In this document: positions 13,723 to 22,526 of the stretch, one piece after another | Layout: every line of letters begins with the position of its first letter | Numbering within the stretch: the stretch's first letter is position 1 | Assembly: GCA_031271865.1 (NCBI GenBank) | Contig: JAISUW010000009.1 | Location: forward strand, 1-41,607 | Source of the DNA: Oscillospiraceae bacterium | GTDB taxonomy: Bacteria; Bacillota; Clostridia; Oscillospirales; Acutalibacteraceae | DNA: 41,607 bases | Direction: 5' to 3' | The notes under the pieces: model-generated | The model's input: only the letters and a program-made list of their open reading frames with translations | Database searches by the model: none | Told to the model about the DNA's origin: nothing | Program-made: the position numbers and the translations under genes

Positions 13723-13768
13723 TTATCGGTTGCGATTCTTTCTGAGGATGTCATCAAGTATTTCTTCC

Positions 13769-14740
13769 TCAAATCCACGCCTCCATCTGCTCCGGGTGGG
13801 CGAAGAAGTCGTCGCAGCGGGCGAAGAACGGTTCCGTTTCCGCAAAGTCCATCGCGCGGTGGTCGAACGCCAGGTTCCAGCAGCAGTAGCTGCGCGGTTC
13901 CCCGGTTTTGGTGCCGTCCGGGCGAGTGACGACCCCCATGCGCTCAAAGATGTTGCCGAGGCTGATTGCCGCGACTTGCGGCGGGATTATGTCAAGCAAG
14001 GTGGCGTAGAGCTTGGAGCCGCGAAAAATGCTCCCGACATTGGAAACCAGAAACGTGCCCTGCTCAATATCCGCTTTGGTCAGACGGTCGGTTGCGGGGA
14101 TTCTCTCGTAGCGGTGCTTGGCCTTTCCGCTCAGGCGGTCAATCTTACCGCGGCCGACAGAGGCTCCGAAGAGCCTGCCGAAAATCGTCGGAAGTTTCCC
14201 CTTTTTGAGCAGGCGCATTGTGTTATCCAAAGATACCTCAAACATCGCCTCCGTGAAGTCCGTATTCTCCATGCGGCGGCGGACGTCGCTGATGTAGTCA
14301 TACAAATCGGTCAGGGAGAGCTGCTCGCAGTTGTGGATGTTGATGGTCATCATGCCCTCCTCCCGGGGCAGAACCATGGGGATGGAAATGTTGACGTCCC
14401 TGTACTCCTCCACTGTGCCATTGACAAAGGTTTGGTTGTAGTCAATGTGGGCATTGAGCCGGGGAGCGGCGATGAGCCCTTCTGTGATGACCTTTAGGAA
14501 TACGGTGTTAAGGGTGATGTTCTTCCAGCGTTCATCCGTCTGTTTCAGGCTTTTATAGCGGGCGAGGAAATCCGTCACATCAGGCTCGTATACGAAAGCG
14601 GCATGGGGGGTATCACGCCAGGCTTCCGTGGTCATGTTCGCGACAATCTTGCGCTGGATTTTGAAATCCTCGCGCTGCAAGACCTCAAAGCCTTTCTTGC
14701 CTGTGTATGCCTTGCGTTTGCTTTCCGTTGCGGTGCTCAT
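13769..14740 (-). CDS. 2-oxoacid dehydrogenase E2-type acyltransferase, catalytic domain only
   Basis: A 323-aa protein of the chloramphenicol-acetyltransferase-like E2 fold. The active-site motif is NLAFDHRAMDFAE (His near residue 298; E2 enzymes have DHRxxDG, here the Gly is Phe), and the SNVGSIFRGSKLYATLLDIIPPQVAAISLG region is typical of the C-terminal half (shown here by SNVGSIFRGS). No lipoyl or subunit-binding domain and no E1/E3 neighbours, so it is not part of a complete dehydrogenase complex here; the physiological acyl acceptor is unknown. ATG 14740 is chosen over GTG 14749 because AAGGAG stands 8 nt before it. Only a weak extended -10 is visible upstream (near 14800). Confidence 0.82.
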   Translation of the reverse strand: MSTATESKRKAYTGKKGFEVLQREDFKIQRKIVANMTTEAWRDTPHAAFVYEPDVTDFLARYKSLKQTDERWKNITLNTVFLKVITEGLIAAPRLNAHIDYNQTFVNGTVEEYRDVNISIPMVLPREEGMMTINIHNCEQLSLTDLYDYISDVRRRMENTDFTEAMFEVSLDNTMRLLKKGKLPTIFGRLFGASVGRGKIDRLSGKAKHRYERIPATDRLTKADIEQGTFLVSNVGSIFRGSKLYATLLDIIPPQVAAISLGNIFERMGVVTRPDGTKTGEPRSYCCWNLAFDHRAMDFAETEPFFARCDDFFAHPEQMEAWI

Positions 14741-14871
14741 GGACTGCACTCCTTAAATTGTAATGTGAATCAATGCCGGCTTTCCTTTTTATAATAGCAC
14801 AAGCATATTCACAATGGGTGTGCATTCCATAAAACATTTATGCATTTAAATCTATCGGGGGCGATGCAAAG

Positions 14872-16203
14872 CTACAGGGCAACTCTCCCCATCAAGTCGA
14901 TACCCTCCGTGCCGACAAAGGTCACACGGACGATTTCCCCATCCGGGATGTCTATGGGACTGGTAAAGAGAACGACGCTGTCTATGTCCGGGGCTTGCCC
15001 TGCCGTGCGTCCGGTGTAGGCGTCTGCGTAGCCGTCGTATTCATCTACGATGACCTCTGCGGTCTCCCCGGTCTTGGCGGCGGCAAGCGCTTCCATAATC
15101 TGTGTCTGCTGCTCCATGAGAATCTCCGCGCGGCGGGCGGCGACCTCCGGCTCCGGCTGCTCCGGCATATCGTAAGCGGGCGTACCCTCCTGTGGGGAAA
15201 ACACGAATACGCCGGCATGGTCAAAACGCTGTTCCGCCATAAAACTGCACAGCTCTGCGAACGCTTCCTCCGTCTCGCCGGGGAAGCCGACCAAGAGCGT
15301 TGTGCGCAGGGCAATCCCGGGGATGCGCTCCCGCAGCTTGGAGAGCAGAGAAAGAATGCCCGCCTTGTCTATCCTGCGGTTCATGGCGCGCAGGATGCCG
15401 TCGTTGATGTGCTGCAACGGGATGTCAAGGTACTTGCACACTTTCGGTTCTGCGGCGATTGTATCGATCAGCTCGTCGGTCACGGCGTCCGGGTAGCAGT
15501 AGAGTAGGCGGATGCGCTTCAATGAATCAATGATACACAGCTCCCGCAGCAGCCCCGGCAAACGGTACTCCCCATACAAATCCGAGCCATAGCGCGTCGT
15601 ATCCTGCGCTATAAGGATGACTTCTTTTACGCCGTCTGCGGCAAGTGCGCGGGCTTCCTCCAGAATCTCCTCCTGCGGGCGGGAGCGGTAGGGACCGCGG
15701 ATAGCGGGGATGGTGCAGTAGGCGCACCGGTTGGAGCAGCCCTCGGCGATGGAGAGGTATGCCCAATGCTTGGCACCTTGGCGCAGGCGTTCCCCGCCCA
15801 AGGGCAGTTGTTCCTTATCCGGGAAAGCGGTGACCGGTTCCTCCTCGGCCTGCTCCAGATAGGAAACGATGTCTGCATTGGCGCCTAAGCCAAGCACGGC
15901 ATCCACCTCGGGGATTTCTTTGCGGACCTCGTCGGCATAGACCTCCGCCAGACAGCCGGTCACGAGGACTTTCTTGATAAGCCCCTCTTTCTTGAGGTCA
16001 GCCATCTCCAAGATGGTATCTATGGCTTCGCGTTTTGCGTCGTCTATAAAGCCGCAGGTGTTGACGATGACGGCATCCGGCTCATCGTATGGATCCATGA
16101 CGGTGTATCCGGCCTCGGCAAGACTTGCGAGCATCCGCTCGCCGTTGACTTGGTTTTTTGGGCAGCCCAAGTGGACCATACCCACCGATTGAATTTTAGG
16201 CAT
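14872..16203 (-). CDS. rimO: Ribosomal protein S12 (Asp) methylthiotransferase
   Basis: Radical-SAM enzyme that methylthiolates the conserved aspartate of ribosomal protein S12. The 443-aa protein has three cysteines of the N-terminal UPF0004 domain (C14, C50, C84) binding one Fe-S cluster, the radical-SAM motif CSNRCAYC (156-163) binding the second, and a C-terminal TRAM domain (from about residue 370). HLGCPKNQVNGE marks RimO rather than MiaB. Start ATG 16203 follows AAAGGGG by 9 nt and overlaps the end of recX by 8 nt, implying translational coupling. Last gene of recA-recX-rimO. Confidence 0.95.
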   Translation of the reverse strand: MPKIQSVGMVHLGCPKNQVNGERMLASLAEAGYTVMDPYDEPDAVIVNTCGFIDDAKREAIDTILEMADLKKEGLIKKVLVTGCLAEVYADEVRKEIPEVDAVLGLGANADIVSYLEQAEEEPVTAFPDKEQLPLGGERLRQGAKHWAYLSIAEGCSNRCAYCTIPAIRGPYRSRPQEEILEEARALAADGVKEVILIAQDTTRYGSDLYGEYRLPGLLRELCIIDSLKRIRLLYCYPDAVTDELIDTIAAEPKVCKYLDIPLQHINDGILRAMNRRIDKAGILSLLSKLRERIPGIALRTTLLVGFPGETEEAFAELCSFMAEQRFDHAGVFVFSPQEGTPAYDMPEQPEPEVAARRAEILMEQQTQIMEALAAAKTGETAEVIVDEYDGYADAYTGRTAGQAPDIDSVVLFTSPIDIPDGEIVRVTFVGTEGIDLMGRVAL

Positions 16204-16531
16204 CGCTGCCATCCCCTTTCCATTCGAAACCTTGCAGTGCTTCCACCGCCAATGTGTGCTCGATCCCGTGACTGCGCAGTTTGGCATAGGCATAGCGGTA
16301 CGGCTTGCCTTTGCGGTGCAGCTCGCCTGCGTACGCCGCCGCGAAGTCGGCATCGTTGAGTATGTTCAGCGCTTCTAGCCTGTCCAATACATTTTTGACA
16401 GCGGACAAGTCCGGCTCAGGCCGATTCGCGCCGGGGTGCAGGAGCTTTTGCTCCAACTCCGTCCGGCTGTGCGCCCGCCGCGCAAGAAGTCTGCCGGCAC
16501 GGTCCATCAGTTGTTTCTCGGCGTCAGTCAT
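16196..16531 (-). CDS. recX: RecX-like regulator of RecA, short form
   Basis: RecX binds RecA filaments and limits recombinase activity. This copy has 111 aa with typical RecX helices: [20 protein letters not shown] near the start and [19 protein letters not shown] followed by [16 protein letters not shown]. RecX proteins usually have about 150-270 aa in three three-helix repeats; here the last repeat is missing and the gene ends in [11 protein letters not shown]. Start overlaps the recA stop by 8 nt and the end overlaps rimO by 8 nt. No frameshifted remainder is visible. Identity is supported by adjacency to recA. Confidence 0.85.
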   Translation of the reverse strand: MTDAEKQLMDRAGRLLARRAHSRTELEQKLLHPGANRPEPDLSAVKNVLDRLEALNILNDADFAAAYAGELHRKGKPYRYAYAKLRSHGIEHTLAVEALQGFEWKGDGSDA

Positions 16532-17645
16532 CGTCGTCGTCCAGCAGTATGTCTAAATCTATAACCGGCACAGTCTCCGGCGTTTTTTTGCCTTTTGCCG
16601 GTTTTGCTTCGGGAGCGGCGGCGGCGGGTTTGGCGGCCGGCTTTTCCTCCATCGGCCTGCCGGTGACAATCGCCATAACTTTTGCGGCGATTTCCTCTTG
16701 GAGATCGGTATTTGCGGAGAGGAACTCACGGGCTTTGTCGCGGCCCTGCCCTAAGCGCATATCCCCATAATAAAACCACGCACCGGACTTTTGGCAGACC
16801 TCCAGCTTGACCGCCAAATCCAGCACCTCGCTGTCGCGGGAGATGCCTTTGCCGTAGAAAATATCAAACTCAGCCTCTTTGAATGGCGGGGCGACTTTAT
16901 TCTTAACGACCTTCACACGGGTATGGGAGCCGATGAATTCGCCGCCGGGGCCTTTGAGCTGCTCGGTTTTGCGGACATCCAAACGCATGGAGGCGTAAAA
17001 CTTCAGCGCCCTGCCCCCTGTCGTTACCTCCGGGTTGCCGTACATCACGCCGACCTTCTCGCGGAGTTGATTGATGAATACCAAGATGGTGTTGGATTTC
17101 GCGATGGCACCCGCCAACTTGCGGAGGGCTTGGCTCATCAGGCGCGCATGGAGGCCGACGTGGCTGTCGCCCATCTCGCCCTCTATCTCGGCGCGCGGGA
17201 CGAGAGCCGCGACGCTGTCCACCACCACGACATCTAAGGCACCGGAGCGGATGAGGGCTTCCGCAATCTCCAAGGCCTGCTCCCCATTGTCGGGTTGGCT
17301 GACTAGGAGGCTGTCTATATCCACGCCTAAGTTGCCGGCATAGATAGGGTCGAGGGCGTGTTCGGCATCAATGAACGCCGCATTGCCGCCGCCTTTCTGT
17401 GCCTGCGCCACGATATGGAGGGCCAAGGTCGTCTTTCCCGAACTCTCCGGACCGTAAATCTCCACGATGCGCCCGCGCGGCACACCGCCGACACCTGTCG
17501 CCACGTCCAGCGTCAAGGAGCCGGTGCTTATGGTATCCACTTTCATTCCGGTGTTTTGCCCGAGGCGCATAATCGCCCCTTTGCCATAGCTCTTCTCTAT
17601 CTGCGCCATTGCGGTCTCGAGGGCTTTCTGCTTGTCTGCTGCCAT
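16524..17645 (-). CDS. recA: Recombinase RecA
   Basis: DNA-dependent ATPase for homologous recombination, strand exchange and LexA autocleavage. The 373-aa protein has Walker A GPESSGKT at 65-72, the Walker B-type [10 protein letters not shown] strand, loop L1 around [14 protein letters not shown] and the [15 protein letters not shown] segment. The C-terminal tail is Ala/Lys/Pro-rich and ends in [12 protein letters not shown], the expected acidic end. ATG 17645 follows AAGGAG by 6 nt; the open frame to 17756 overlaps the promoter. First gene of recA-recX-rimO. Confidence 0.98.
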   Translation of the reverse strand: MAADKQKALETAMAQIEKSYGKGAIMRLGQNTGMKVDTISTGSLTLDVATGVGGVPRGRIVEIYGPESSGKTTLALHIVAQAQKGGGNAAFIDAEHALDPIYAGNLGVDIDSLLVSQPDNGEQALEIAEALIRSGALDVVVVDSVAALVPRAEIEGEMGDSHVGLHARLMSQALRKLAGAIAKSNTILVFINQLREKVGVMYGNPEVTTGGRALKFYASMRLDVRKTEQLKGPGGEFIGSHTRVKVVKNKVAPPFKEAEFDIFYGKGISRDSEVLDLAVKLEVCQKSGAWFYYGDMRLGQGRDKAREFLSANTDLQEEIAAKVMAIVTGRPMEEKPAAKPAAAAPEAKPAKGKKTPETVPVIDLDILLDDDDD

Positions 17646-17715
17646 GTGGTTCTCCTTATGTATCATGATGATATACTCTTGTCCATAGCACAAATGTATC
17701 ACTTTGCCAATGTTT

Positions 17716-17744
17716 ATTATAGCATACTGCCGCTGAAAATGCAA
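17716..17744 (-). promoter_or_regulatory. Sigma-A promoter of recA operon
   Basis: On the minus strand TTGCAT (17744-17739) and TATAAT (17721-17716) are 17 bp apart with an extended TGC before the -10. The 302-bp divergent gap to the ECF gene (17646-17947) holds this promoter, the opposite one at 17884-17912, and no gene. A single CGAAC half site upstream is not enough to call a LexA box. Confidence 0.88.
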
Positions 17745-17883
17745 GGGGTAATCCATGAATTTTTCAAATAGTTCGTGCGGTGAAGCGGGAAAGTGTGCTT
17801 TTTTGCCGCTGCTGCGCCGTTTTCAGCCGGAAAGTCCTCCGTCTTCTCTCCTATGACCGCAACGCCTGCCTATTGTTTCTCGC

Positions 17884-17912
17884 TTGACAGCACGGGGAAA
17901 GTGTGGTATAAT
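17884..17912 (+). promoter_or_regulatory. Sigma-A promoter of ECF S-component operon
   Basis: TTGACA 17884-17889 and TATAAT 17907-17912, 17-bp spacer, extended TGG. The leader is only ~28 nt, so no riboswitch fits between promoter and gene. Confidence 0.92.
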
Positions 17913-17947
17913 TCAGTACAGTTACAAATGGGAAAGGAATTCATTCG

Positions 17948-18487
17948 ATGTCTTTAACCCTCCGCCGCGTGGCGCTCAGTGCTGTCTTGGTGGCTCTCAT
18001 TGTTGTTACGAGCCGTTTTGTGCAGATACCGCTTTTCGCGACTACGCGCCTTGATTTGAGTTATGCTATTGTTATGGTCGCCGCCCTGCTGTTGGGTCCG
18101 CTCTACGGCGGGACAGTCGGTTTCCTTGCCCGCGCCGTCGGGGATTTGGCGTTCAGCGGGGGAATCAAAATCCCTTATGCGCTGGGTTCCGCTGCTATGG
18201 GAGCGATTATCGGATTGGCGCAGAAGTATTGGCTCTGCAAGATTTCGAATAAGGCTCTGCGTTTTGCCGCCTCCGCCGCTGCCGCCGCCGTCGGTGCCGC
18301 CGTAGGGTTCATCGGCATTGTGCCGGCCTTGGGGGCGCTGCTCTTCGGTGCCGGCTACATGGTGGTGCTGGCGCACGGTGCTACGGCTGCTCTGGTGGAT
18401 ACGATAGTGGCCTCTGCATTGGGCTATCCCCTCTATCGGATTCTGGTGAAGACGCCGGCAGTGAAACCGTTCGAACCGATAAAGTAA
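17948..18487 (+). CDS. ECF transporter S component
   Basis: A 179-aa integral membrane protein, the substrate-capture subunit of an energy-coupling-factor vitamin transporter. Several hydrophobic helices (residues ~8-28, 40-62, 75-95, 106-135, 140-170) and the N-terminal LRRVALSAVLVALIVVTS match the S-component pattern, with LDLSYAIVMVAALLLGPLYGGTVG as the typical second/third helix region (in part LDLSYAIVMVAALLLGP). The ATPase and T subunits are not in the window, so it presumably uses a shared module. Substrate cannot be told; there is no riboswitch to help. Precedes the 720-aa gene by 23 nt. Confidence 0.85.
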   Translation: MSLTLRRVALSAVLVALIVVTSRFVQIPLFATTRLDLSYAIVMVAALLLGPLYGGTVGFLARAVGDLAFSGGIKIPYALGSAAMGAIIGLAQKYWLCKISNKALRFAASAAAAAVGAAVGFIGIVPALGALLFGAGYMVVLAHGATAALVDTIVASALGYPLYRILVKTPAVKPFEPIK

Positions 18488-18510
18488 GCATTTGTATAGG
18501 AGAGTTTGCC

Positions 18511-20673
18511 ATGCGTACGGAATGGAAAGCGGCCGCTGCCGGTACCGTCACCGCTGTTGCGGCTTTGCTCGCGTATGACTTGTATAAGAATCTCAGCATC
18601 GCCCCCCTGCCCGATCTGCCGGCGGACGACAAGCGCGACCCCTACCCCGATAGGTGCAGCCGCCTCCTGATGTATCTGGAGTTTCCTGAGATCCGGGAGG
18701 CCGATGGAATTGAATTGAATTCCGATTGGATTCGGGAAGGTATCCTCTCCGCCAAGCAAGTCATCGATGCCCGCTGGGATTGCCAAGACTTCCGTTGGCC
18801 GACACTCCTGCGGCTCGTGTATTCCCACAGCGAGGCACTTGAGAGGCTGTGCCCGGATGGAATTGAATTAATTAAGGCCGCTTTCCTGGGCGCGAAGTTC
18901 TGGATGACCGAACCGGGTTCCGATTCCATGTGCTACTGGAGTGAGAATCACCAGATTCTCTACGCTGTCGGGGAGTACCTTGCGGGGCAGCTCTGGCCGA
19001 AGGAGGTGTTCTCCAATGCCGGCATCACCGGAAAAGAGCATATGCGGCGCGGCTTGGAGCGAATTAATTATTGGATGGAACAGCGCTTCCGTTATGGCTA
19101 CTCCGAGTTCAACAGCTCCAATTACTATCTGTTCAATGTGGGACCGGCAGCCAATTTCATTGAATTTGCGGCTGCAGAACACGCTGCGGCTGCGGAGCGC
19201 ATGAAGATATGTTTGGATTTGCTTCTGTTTGACATCGCATCCAATATGCAGGACTTCACTTTCACCGCCCCAACGGGGCGAGCGTATGTGGACAATATGG
19301 TGGGGGGCGGTTCCGTGCCGCCGGCTTGCGCTGTCCCGCCGCCGCCTGCGGAAGGGAAGAGCTTGAGCGCACCGGAGGCAGCTGCTGTAAAACTGGGAAC
19401 TGCTGCAGGCGGTGACGGCGACCGCTGCCGGAAGCTGACGGACTTCCTCTGGGGCTTGAATGAGTACTGGAAAGCCTCCTCCCATTCCATGCTGACAAGT
19501 TTTATTTGTATGTGTACGCACGGCTTTTACACGCTCCCGGAGGCTATCCGTGCGGTCGGCTTAGATAAGCGAGAAACGGTGCAGTGCGTTTCCCATGGTT
19601 TGACCACGGCCGAGTTGGAGGAACAGGGCTGGGTCGGACAGTCGGATAAGCAGATTATGCGGCAATGGTCCATGGAGGCTTTTACGAATCCCGAGGTTAT
19701 CTATAATACCGTGCAGTACCTGAAAGCGCACCGAATGTTCCCGAACAAATTCATTAATCAATTCAAATTCACTGCACTGAAGCTGCTGGACCACCCGCAT
19801 GTCATGCGCTTGATAAGCAGCAAACTGAACCCAATGCCCAACGGTATTGCCATACAGCGAGCGAATCTGTATACCCTGCGCACGCCGGGTGCCGCTATGT
19901 ATAACGTACAGAACTGGAATCCCGGCGGCTATGGGGCGCAGCCGATGCTTTCATTAATTAATTTCGGCGGCAACGCTGTAGTGTTTACGACACATCCGGC
20001 GCGGGGGGAGAGCGAGAAGTCTGTCCGCGCCTATCCGGGCTATTGGGCGGGTTTCGGAAGAGCGCCGCAGGCTGTCCAAGACGGGCGGGTGCTGTTGCAG
20101 ATTCATCATATCCCGAAACGGCCGGGCTTTCTGGAGCTGTATCCGGTGCCGCAGTTCACGCACACCTACCTCCCCGAGGCTTTCTTTGATGAGGTAATCG
20201 TGCATGACCGCTATGCCTTTGTCCGCAAAGGGGAAGCGTTTGCGGCGGTGATAGGCTTTCAGCCCCTGCGTTACCTGCCGTGGTCGGAAAGCTCCGCCAA
20301 GGCTTTCCGCAACGGACTGGAGCTTTGCCCGGAGAAGCGGTTTGACCTTGTGCAATACGGCAACGAACAGTATACCATCTATGAGCTGTCTGACAGCACA
20401 CGGGAGAGCTTTGCGGCGTTCCAAGCGCGGATTCAAGCGAATCCGGCGGCATTCGACGGGGCAACGCTGAATTATGTTTCCGGCGGGAAGCTCTATGTGA
20501 CGGCTTTCGGCGGGGATTTCTATATCAATGCGGAGAAAGTAAATCTGCGCTACCCGCGCTTTGCAGGAGCGTATTGCAATGCCGAACGGGACGCGCAGGT
20601 TTATACAATTGCCTGCGGCGGTCACACCTTGCGCCTGGATTATGCGAAAGCAGAGCGGGTTTTGGATGTGTGA
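18511..20673 (+). CDS. Unknown 720-aa membrane-anchored protein, alpha-toroid-like
   Basis: Not assigned to a named family. Residues ~7-25 form an N-terminal membrane anchor. Residues ~60-450 are helical with conserved-looking aromatic motifs: YWSENHQILYAVGEYLAGQLWP-like (in part SENHQILYAVGEYLAG, near 143) and RYGYSEFNSSNYY (near 196). These recall uncharacterised proteins with a heparinase/lyase-like (alpha/alpha) toroid, and the C-terminal ~270 residues look beta-rich (VVFTTHPARG, LYVTAFGGDFYIN), as in polysaccharide lyases; this is inference. Residues ~263-310 are a Gly/Pro/Ala low-complexity insert that breaks the helical domain. Probably cotranscribed with the ECF gene. Confidence 0.7.
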   Translation: MRTEWKAAAAGTVTAVAALLAYDLYKNLSIAPLPDLPADDKRDPYPDRCSRLLMYLEFPEIREADGIELNSDWIREGILSAKQVIDARWDCQDFRWPTLLRLVYSHSEALERLCPDGIELIKAAFLGAKFWMTEPGSDSMCYWSENHQILYAVGEYLAGQLWPKEVFSNAGITGKEHMRRGLERINYWMEQRFRYGYSEFNSSNYYLFNVGPAANFIEFAAAEHAAAAERMKICLDLLLFDIASNMQDFTFTAPTGRAYVDNMVGGGSVPPACAVPPPPAEGKSLSAPEAAAVKLGTAAGGDGDRCRKLTDFLWGLNEYWKASSHSMLTSFICMCTHGFYTLPEAIRAVGLDKRETVQCVSHGLTTAELEEQGWVGQSDKQIMRQWSMEAFTNPEVIYNTVQYLKAHRMFPNKFINQFKFTALKLLDHPHVMRLISSKLNPMPNGIAIQRANLYTLRTPGAAMYNVQNWNPGGYGAQPMLSLINFGGNAVVFTTHPARGESEKSVRAYPGYWAGFGRAPQAVQDGRVLLQIHHIPKRPGFLELYPVPQFTHTYLPEAFFDEVIVHDRYAFVRKGEAFAAVIGFQPLRYLPWSESSAKAFRNGLELCPEKRFDLVQYGNEQYTIYELSDSTRESFAAFQARIQANPAAFDGATLNYVSGGKLYVTAFGGDFYINAEKVNLRYPRFAGAYCNAERDAQVYTIACGGHTLRLDYAKAERVLDV

Positions 20674-20697
20674 AACAGCAGGGCCGTTGCATTGGTG

Positions 20698-20755
20698 ATT
20701 TTGGTGCATTTTTTTGTTACCGATTGTTACCAATTACAAACGGTAACAAAAAAAT
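20698..20755 (+). repeat. GTTACC element, copy 1, with 15-bp inverted repeat
   Basis: A block ATTTTGGTGCA-T7 followed by two 10-bp units GTTACCGATT and GTTACCAATT (20716-20735) matches a block at 39932-39967 almost base for base. In addition ATTTTTTTGTTACCG (20708-20722) is perfectly inverted at 20741-20755. The T-tract precedes and the A-tract follows the stem, the reverse of an intrinsic terminator. It lies 24 nt after the stop of the 720-aa gene in a 169-bp gap with no other gene. Confidence 0.8.
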
Positions 20756-20842
20756 CCACCGTTTTCGGCAGAGAAGACAGGGATCGGTCTGCGAGGCTGT
20801 CTGTGCTTATAATCATACGAATGATACCGGAGAGGGGGTATT

Positions 20843-21730
20843 ATGGGAGAAAATACGTTTTCATTCGGTTCGGCGGTTGCGGCGGGTGTTGCGGCAATGG
20901 CGGCAGGCGGTTTGTTTCTATGGCAGCAGACGAATTGTCTGCGCACGACCGCGTATACAGTTCCGGCCTTGCCCGGGTTCGGCGGATTCACTATTGCGCA
21001 AGTGAGTGATTTGCACGGCAAACGATTTGGGAAAGGGCAAGTGCGTTTGCTTCGTCGTTTGGAGGCGGCGCGGCCGGACATCATCTGCTTCACAGGGGAT
21101 ATGGCGGAGGAACGCAACCGCAGTCTGCTGCCTTTGGAAGAGTTGTACCGCGGGGCGCGTTGCATTGCTCCGCTTTATTCTGTGGAAGGCAACCATGAGC
21201 CGCTGTTCTGCTATGCCGCTGAACATACAGAGCTTTTGCACAAATATGGGGTTCATGATGTTACCAATCGGGAGGAATTAATCAATTATTCCGGCTCCGC
21301 GGCACGTATCGGCGGCATCGGCTGGGCTTATCCGAGTGGGGGCAGAAGGTATGCGTTCCCGGAGGGAATTCATTTGAATAGACTGCCGGATATACTCCTT
21401 GTGCATGACCCGAATACAATCCGTGAAACTGCCGGCAGGACCTATTTACAGCTATCCGGACATATGCACGGTGGGCAGGTGGCTTTGCCCGGCGGCCGGG
21501 CGATTCTGTCCCCGCGGGTGGACAGCCGCCGCGTCTATTTTCCGCCGTATGCCGGCGGTATTTATAATGAAAAGGGTACGATACTGGTGGTGAGCCGCGG
21601 CGTGGGGGTTAGCTCCAATATACGGATTCGGTGCTTTTGCCGGCCGGAACTGACCGTAATCCGGATGCAGGGGGGAGATGCAACCGTATCGATGTCGAAA
21701 TGTGAAAAAATTTCACATAACTTTTTTTGA
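20843..21730 (+). CDS. Membrane-anchored metallophosphoesterase (YkuE/YaeI type)
   Basis: A 295-aa calcineurin-like phosphoesterase with an N-terminal membrane segment (residues ~8-28). Dimetal-site motifs in order: QVSDLHGKRFG (~53), FTGDMAEE (~83), VEGNHEP (~115), LVHDPN (~190) and LSGHMHGGQ (~206). This set is complete. YkuE/YaeI relatives act on lipid phosphates or wall precursors, but the substrate here is unknown. The ribosome binding site is GAGAGGGGG. TATAAT at 20808-20813 has no good -35, so the promoter is uncertain. It ends 9 nt before the ribosomal promoter. Confidence 0.87.
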   Translation: MGENTFSFGSAVAAGVAAMAAGGLFLWQQTNCLRTTAYTVPALPGFGGFTIAQVSDLHGKRFGKGQVRLLRRLEAARPDIICFTGDMAEERNRSLLPLEELYRGARCIAPLYSVEGNHEPLFCYAAEHTELLHKYGVHDVTNREELINYSGSAARIGGIGWAYPSGGRRYAFPEGIHLNRLPDILLVHDPNTIRETAGRTYLQLSGHMHGGQVALPGGRAILSPRVDSRRVYFPPYAGGIYNEKGTILVVSRGVGVSSNIRIRCFCRPELTVIRMQGGDATVSMSKCEKISHNFF

Positions 21731-21738
21731 AAAAAGGG

Positions 21739-21767
21739 TTGCAATTTGGTTTAAGATGTGTTATAAT
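21739..21767 (+). promoter_or_regulatory. Sigma-A promoter of S10 ribosomal operon
   Basis: TTGCAA 21739-21744 and TATAAT 21762-21767, 17-bp spacer. It is the only strong promoter seen before rpsJ; no further consensus promoter is evident until after rplQ. Confidence 0.85.
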
Positions 21768-21774
21768 ATCTCTT

Positions 21775-22128
21775 GCGCGTGTGCCGTTTCTATCGGCTGC
21801 GCGATTTACCGCGATGACTCCTGAAGTGGCTGGAGGCAGACCCGCAAGGGTTGCGAGTTGCGCCAAACAGGGAATTCAGGCCGAGCGAGTCCGTTCTTTG
21901 AAACCGGGCGAACGTATGGAGGCTGCTTATGGCCTCTGTATGGGTTTGTTTGTGCAAACGCACCGGGACAAAGGTAGTGTTCCGGCGATTTTTAAGCCCG
22001 GAAGCACGAAACACCCGGAGGCGTAGCGAGAAGTTTTTTCCAAAGCGATGCCGACGGACGGTTAAGGGCAAAAGCCCGCAGGCAAGTACGTAACCAAGTA
22101 TCGACTTTCGAGTGAGAGGTAGAGAACC
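21775..22128 (+). promoter_or_regulatory. ~350-nt structured leader of S10 operon
   Basis: No gene is visible between the promoter and rpsJ. The leader can fold: CGCAA-GGG-TTGCG (near 21843), GAGGC/GCCTC (near 21920), GTGTTCCGG (21977-21985) with CCGGAAGCAC (21998-22007; one bulged G, loop CGATTTTTAAGC), and GGGC-AAAA-GCCC (near 22068). In other bacteria an S10 leader binds L4 for autogenous control; whether this leader does is inference. Confidence 0.6.
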
Positions 22129-22440
22129 ATGGCAGCGAAAGGCAGCATCCGTATCCGCATCAAGGGCTATGACCATACATTGGTTGACAAAGCCTGCGAG
22201 CGTATCGTAGAGACAGCGAAGAACTCCGGGGCAACCGTCAAAGGCCCTATCCCCCTCCCGACGGAGAAAGAAATCATCACCATCCTGCGCGCCGTACATA
22301 AGTACAAGGACTCCCGCGAGCAGTTTGAGCAGAGAACCCACAAGCGTCTGGTGGATATTCACCGCCCGAGCGGCAAGACGATTGAGGAACTCACCAAACT
22401 GGAACTGCCGGCCGGCGTGGAAATCGAACTCAAGGCGTAA
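22129..22440 (+). CDS. rpsJ: 30S ribosomal protein S10
   Basis: S10 sits in the 30S head and also acts as NusE in antitermination. At 103 aa it has normal length, with [20 protein letters not shown] at the start, the [10 protein letters not shown] loop and the C-terminal [14 protein letters not shown]. It is the first gene of the supercluster, preceded by GAGAGG and a long leader, which fits its usual place at the head of the operon. rplC follows after 86 nt. Confidence 0.98.
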   Translation: MAAKGSIRIRIKGYDHTLVDKACERIVETAKNSGATVKGPIPLPTEKEIITILRAVHKYKDSREQFEQRTHKRLVDIHRPSGKTIEELTKLELPAGVEIELKA

Positions 22441-22526
22441 ACAAGCTATCCGTGAACGATCCGTTCCGGTGGTCAAGTTGGCGGCGTCAAGCTGCCGTCA
22501 ACCAATAACCATAAGGAGGCAACCCT

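Noticed and set aside
17760-17790. Possible LexA box upstream of recA
   Set aside because: Only one CGAAC half site is visible; the expected GTTCG partner is missing.
17760-17947. Riboswitch for the ECF transporter gene
   Set aside because: The consensus promoter is only ~28 nt before the ribosome binding region, leaving no room for an aptamer downstream of the transcription start.
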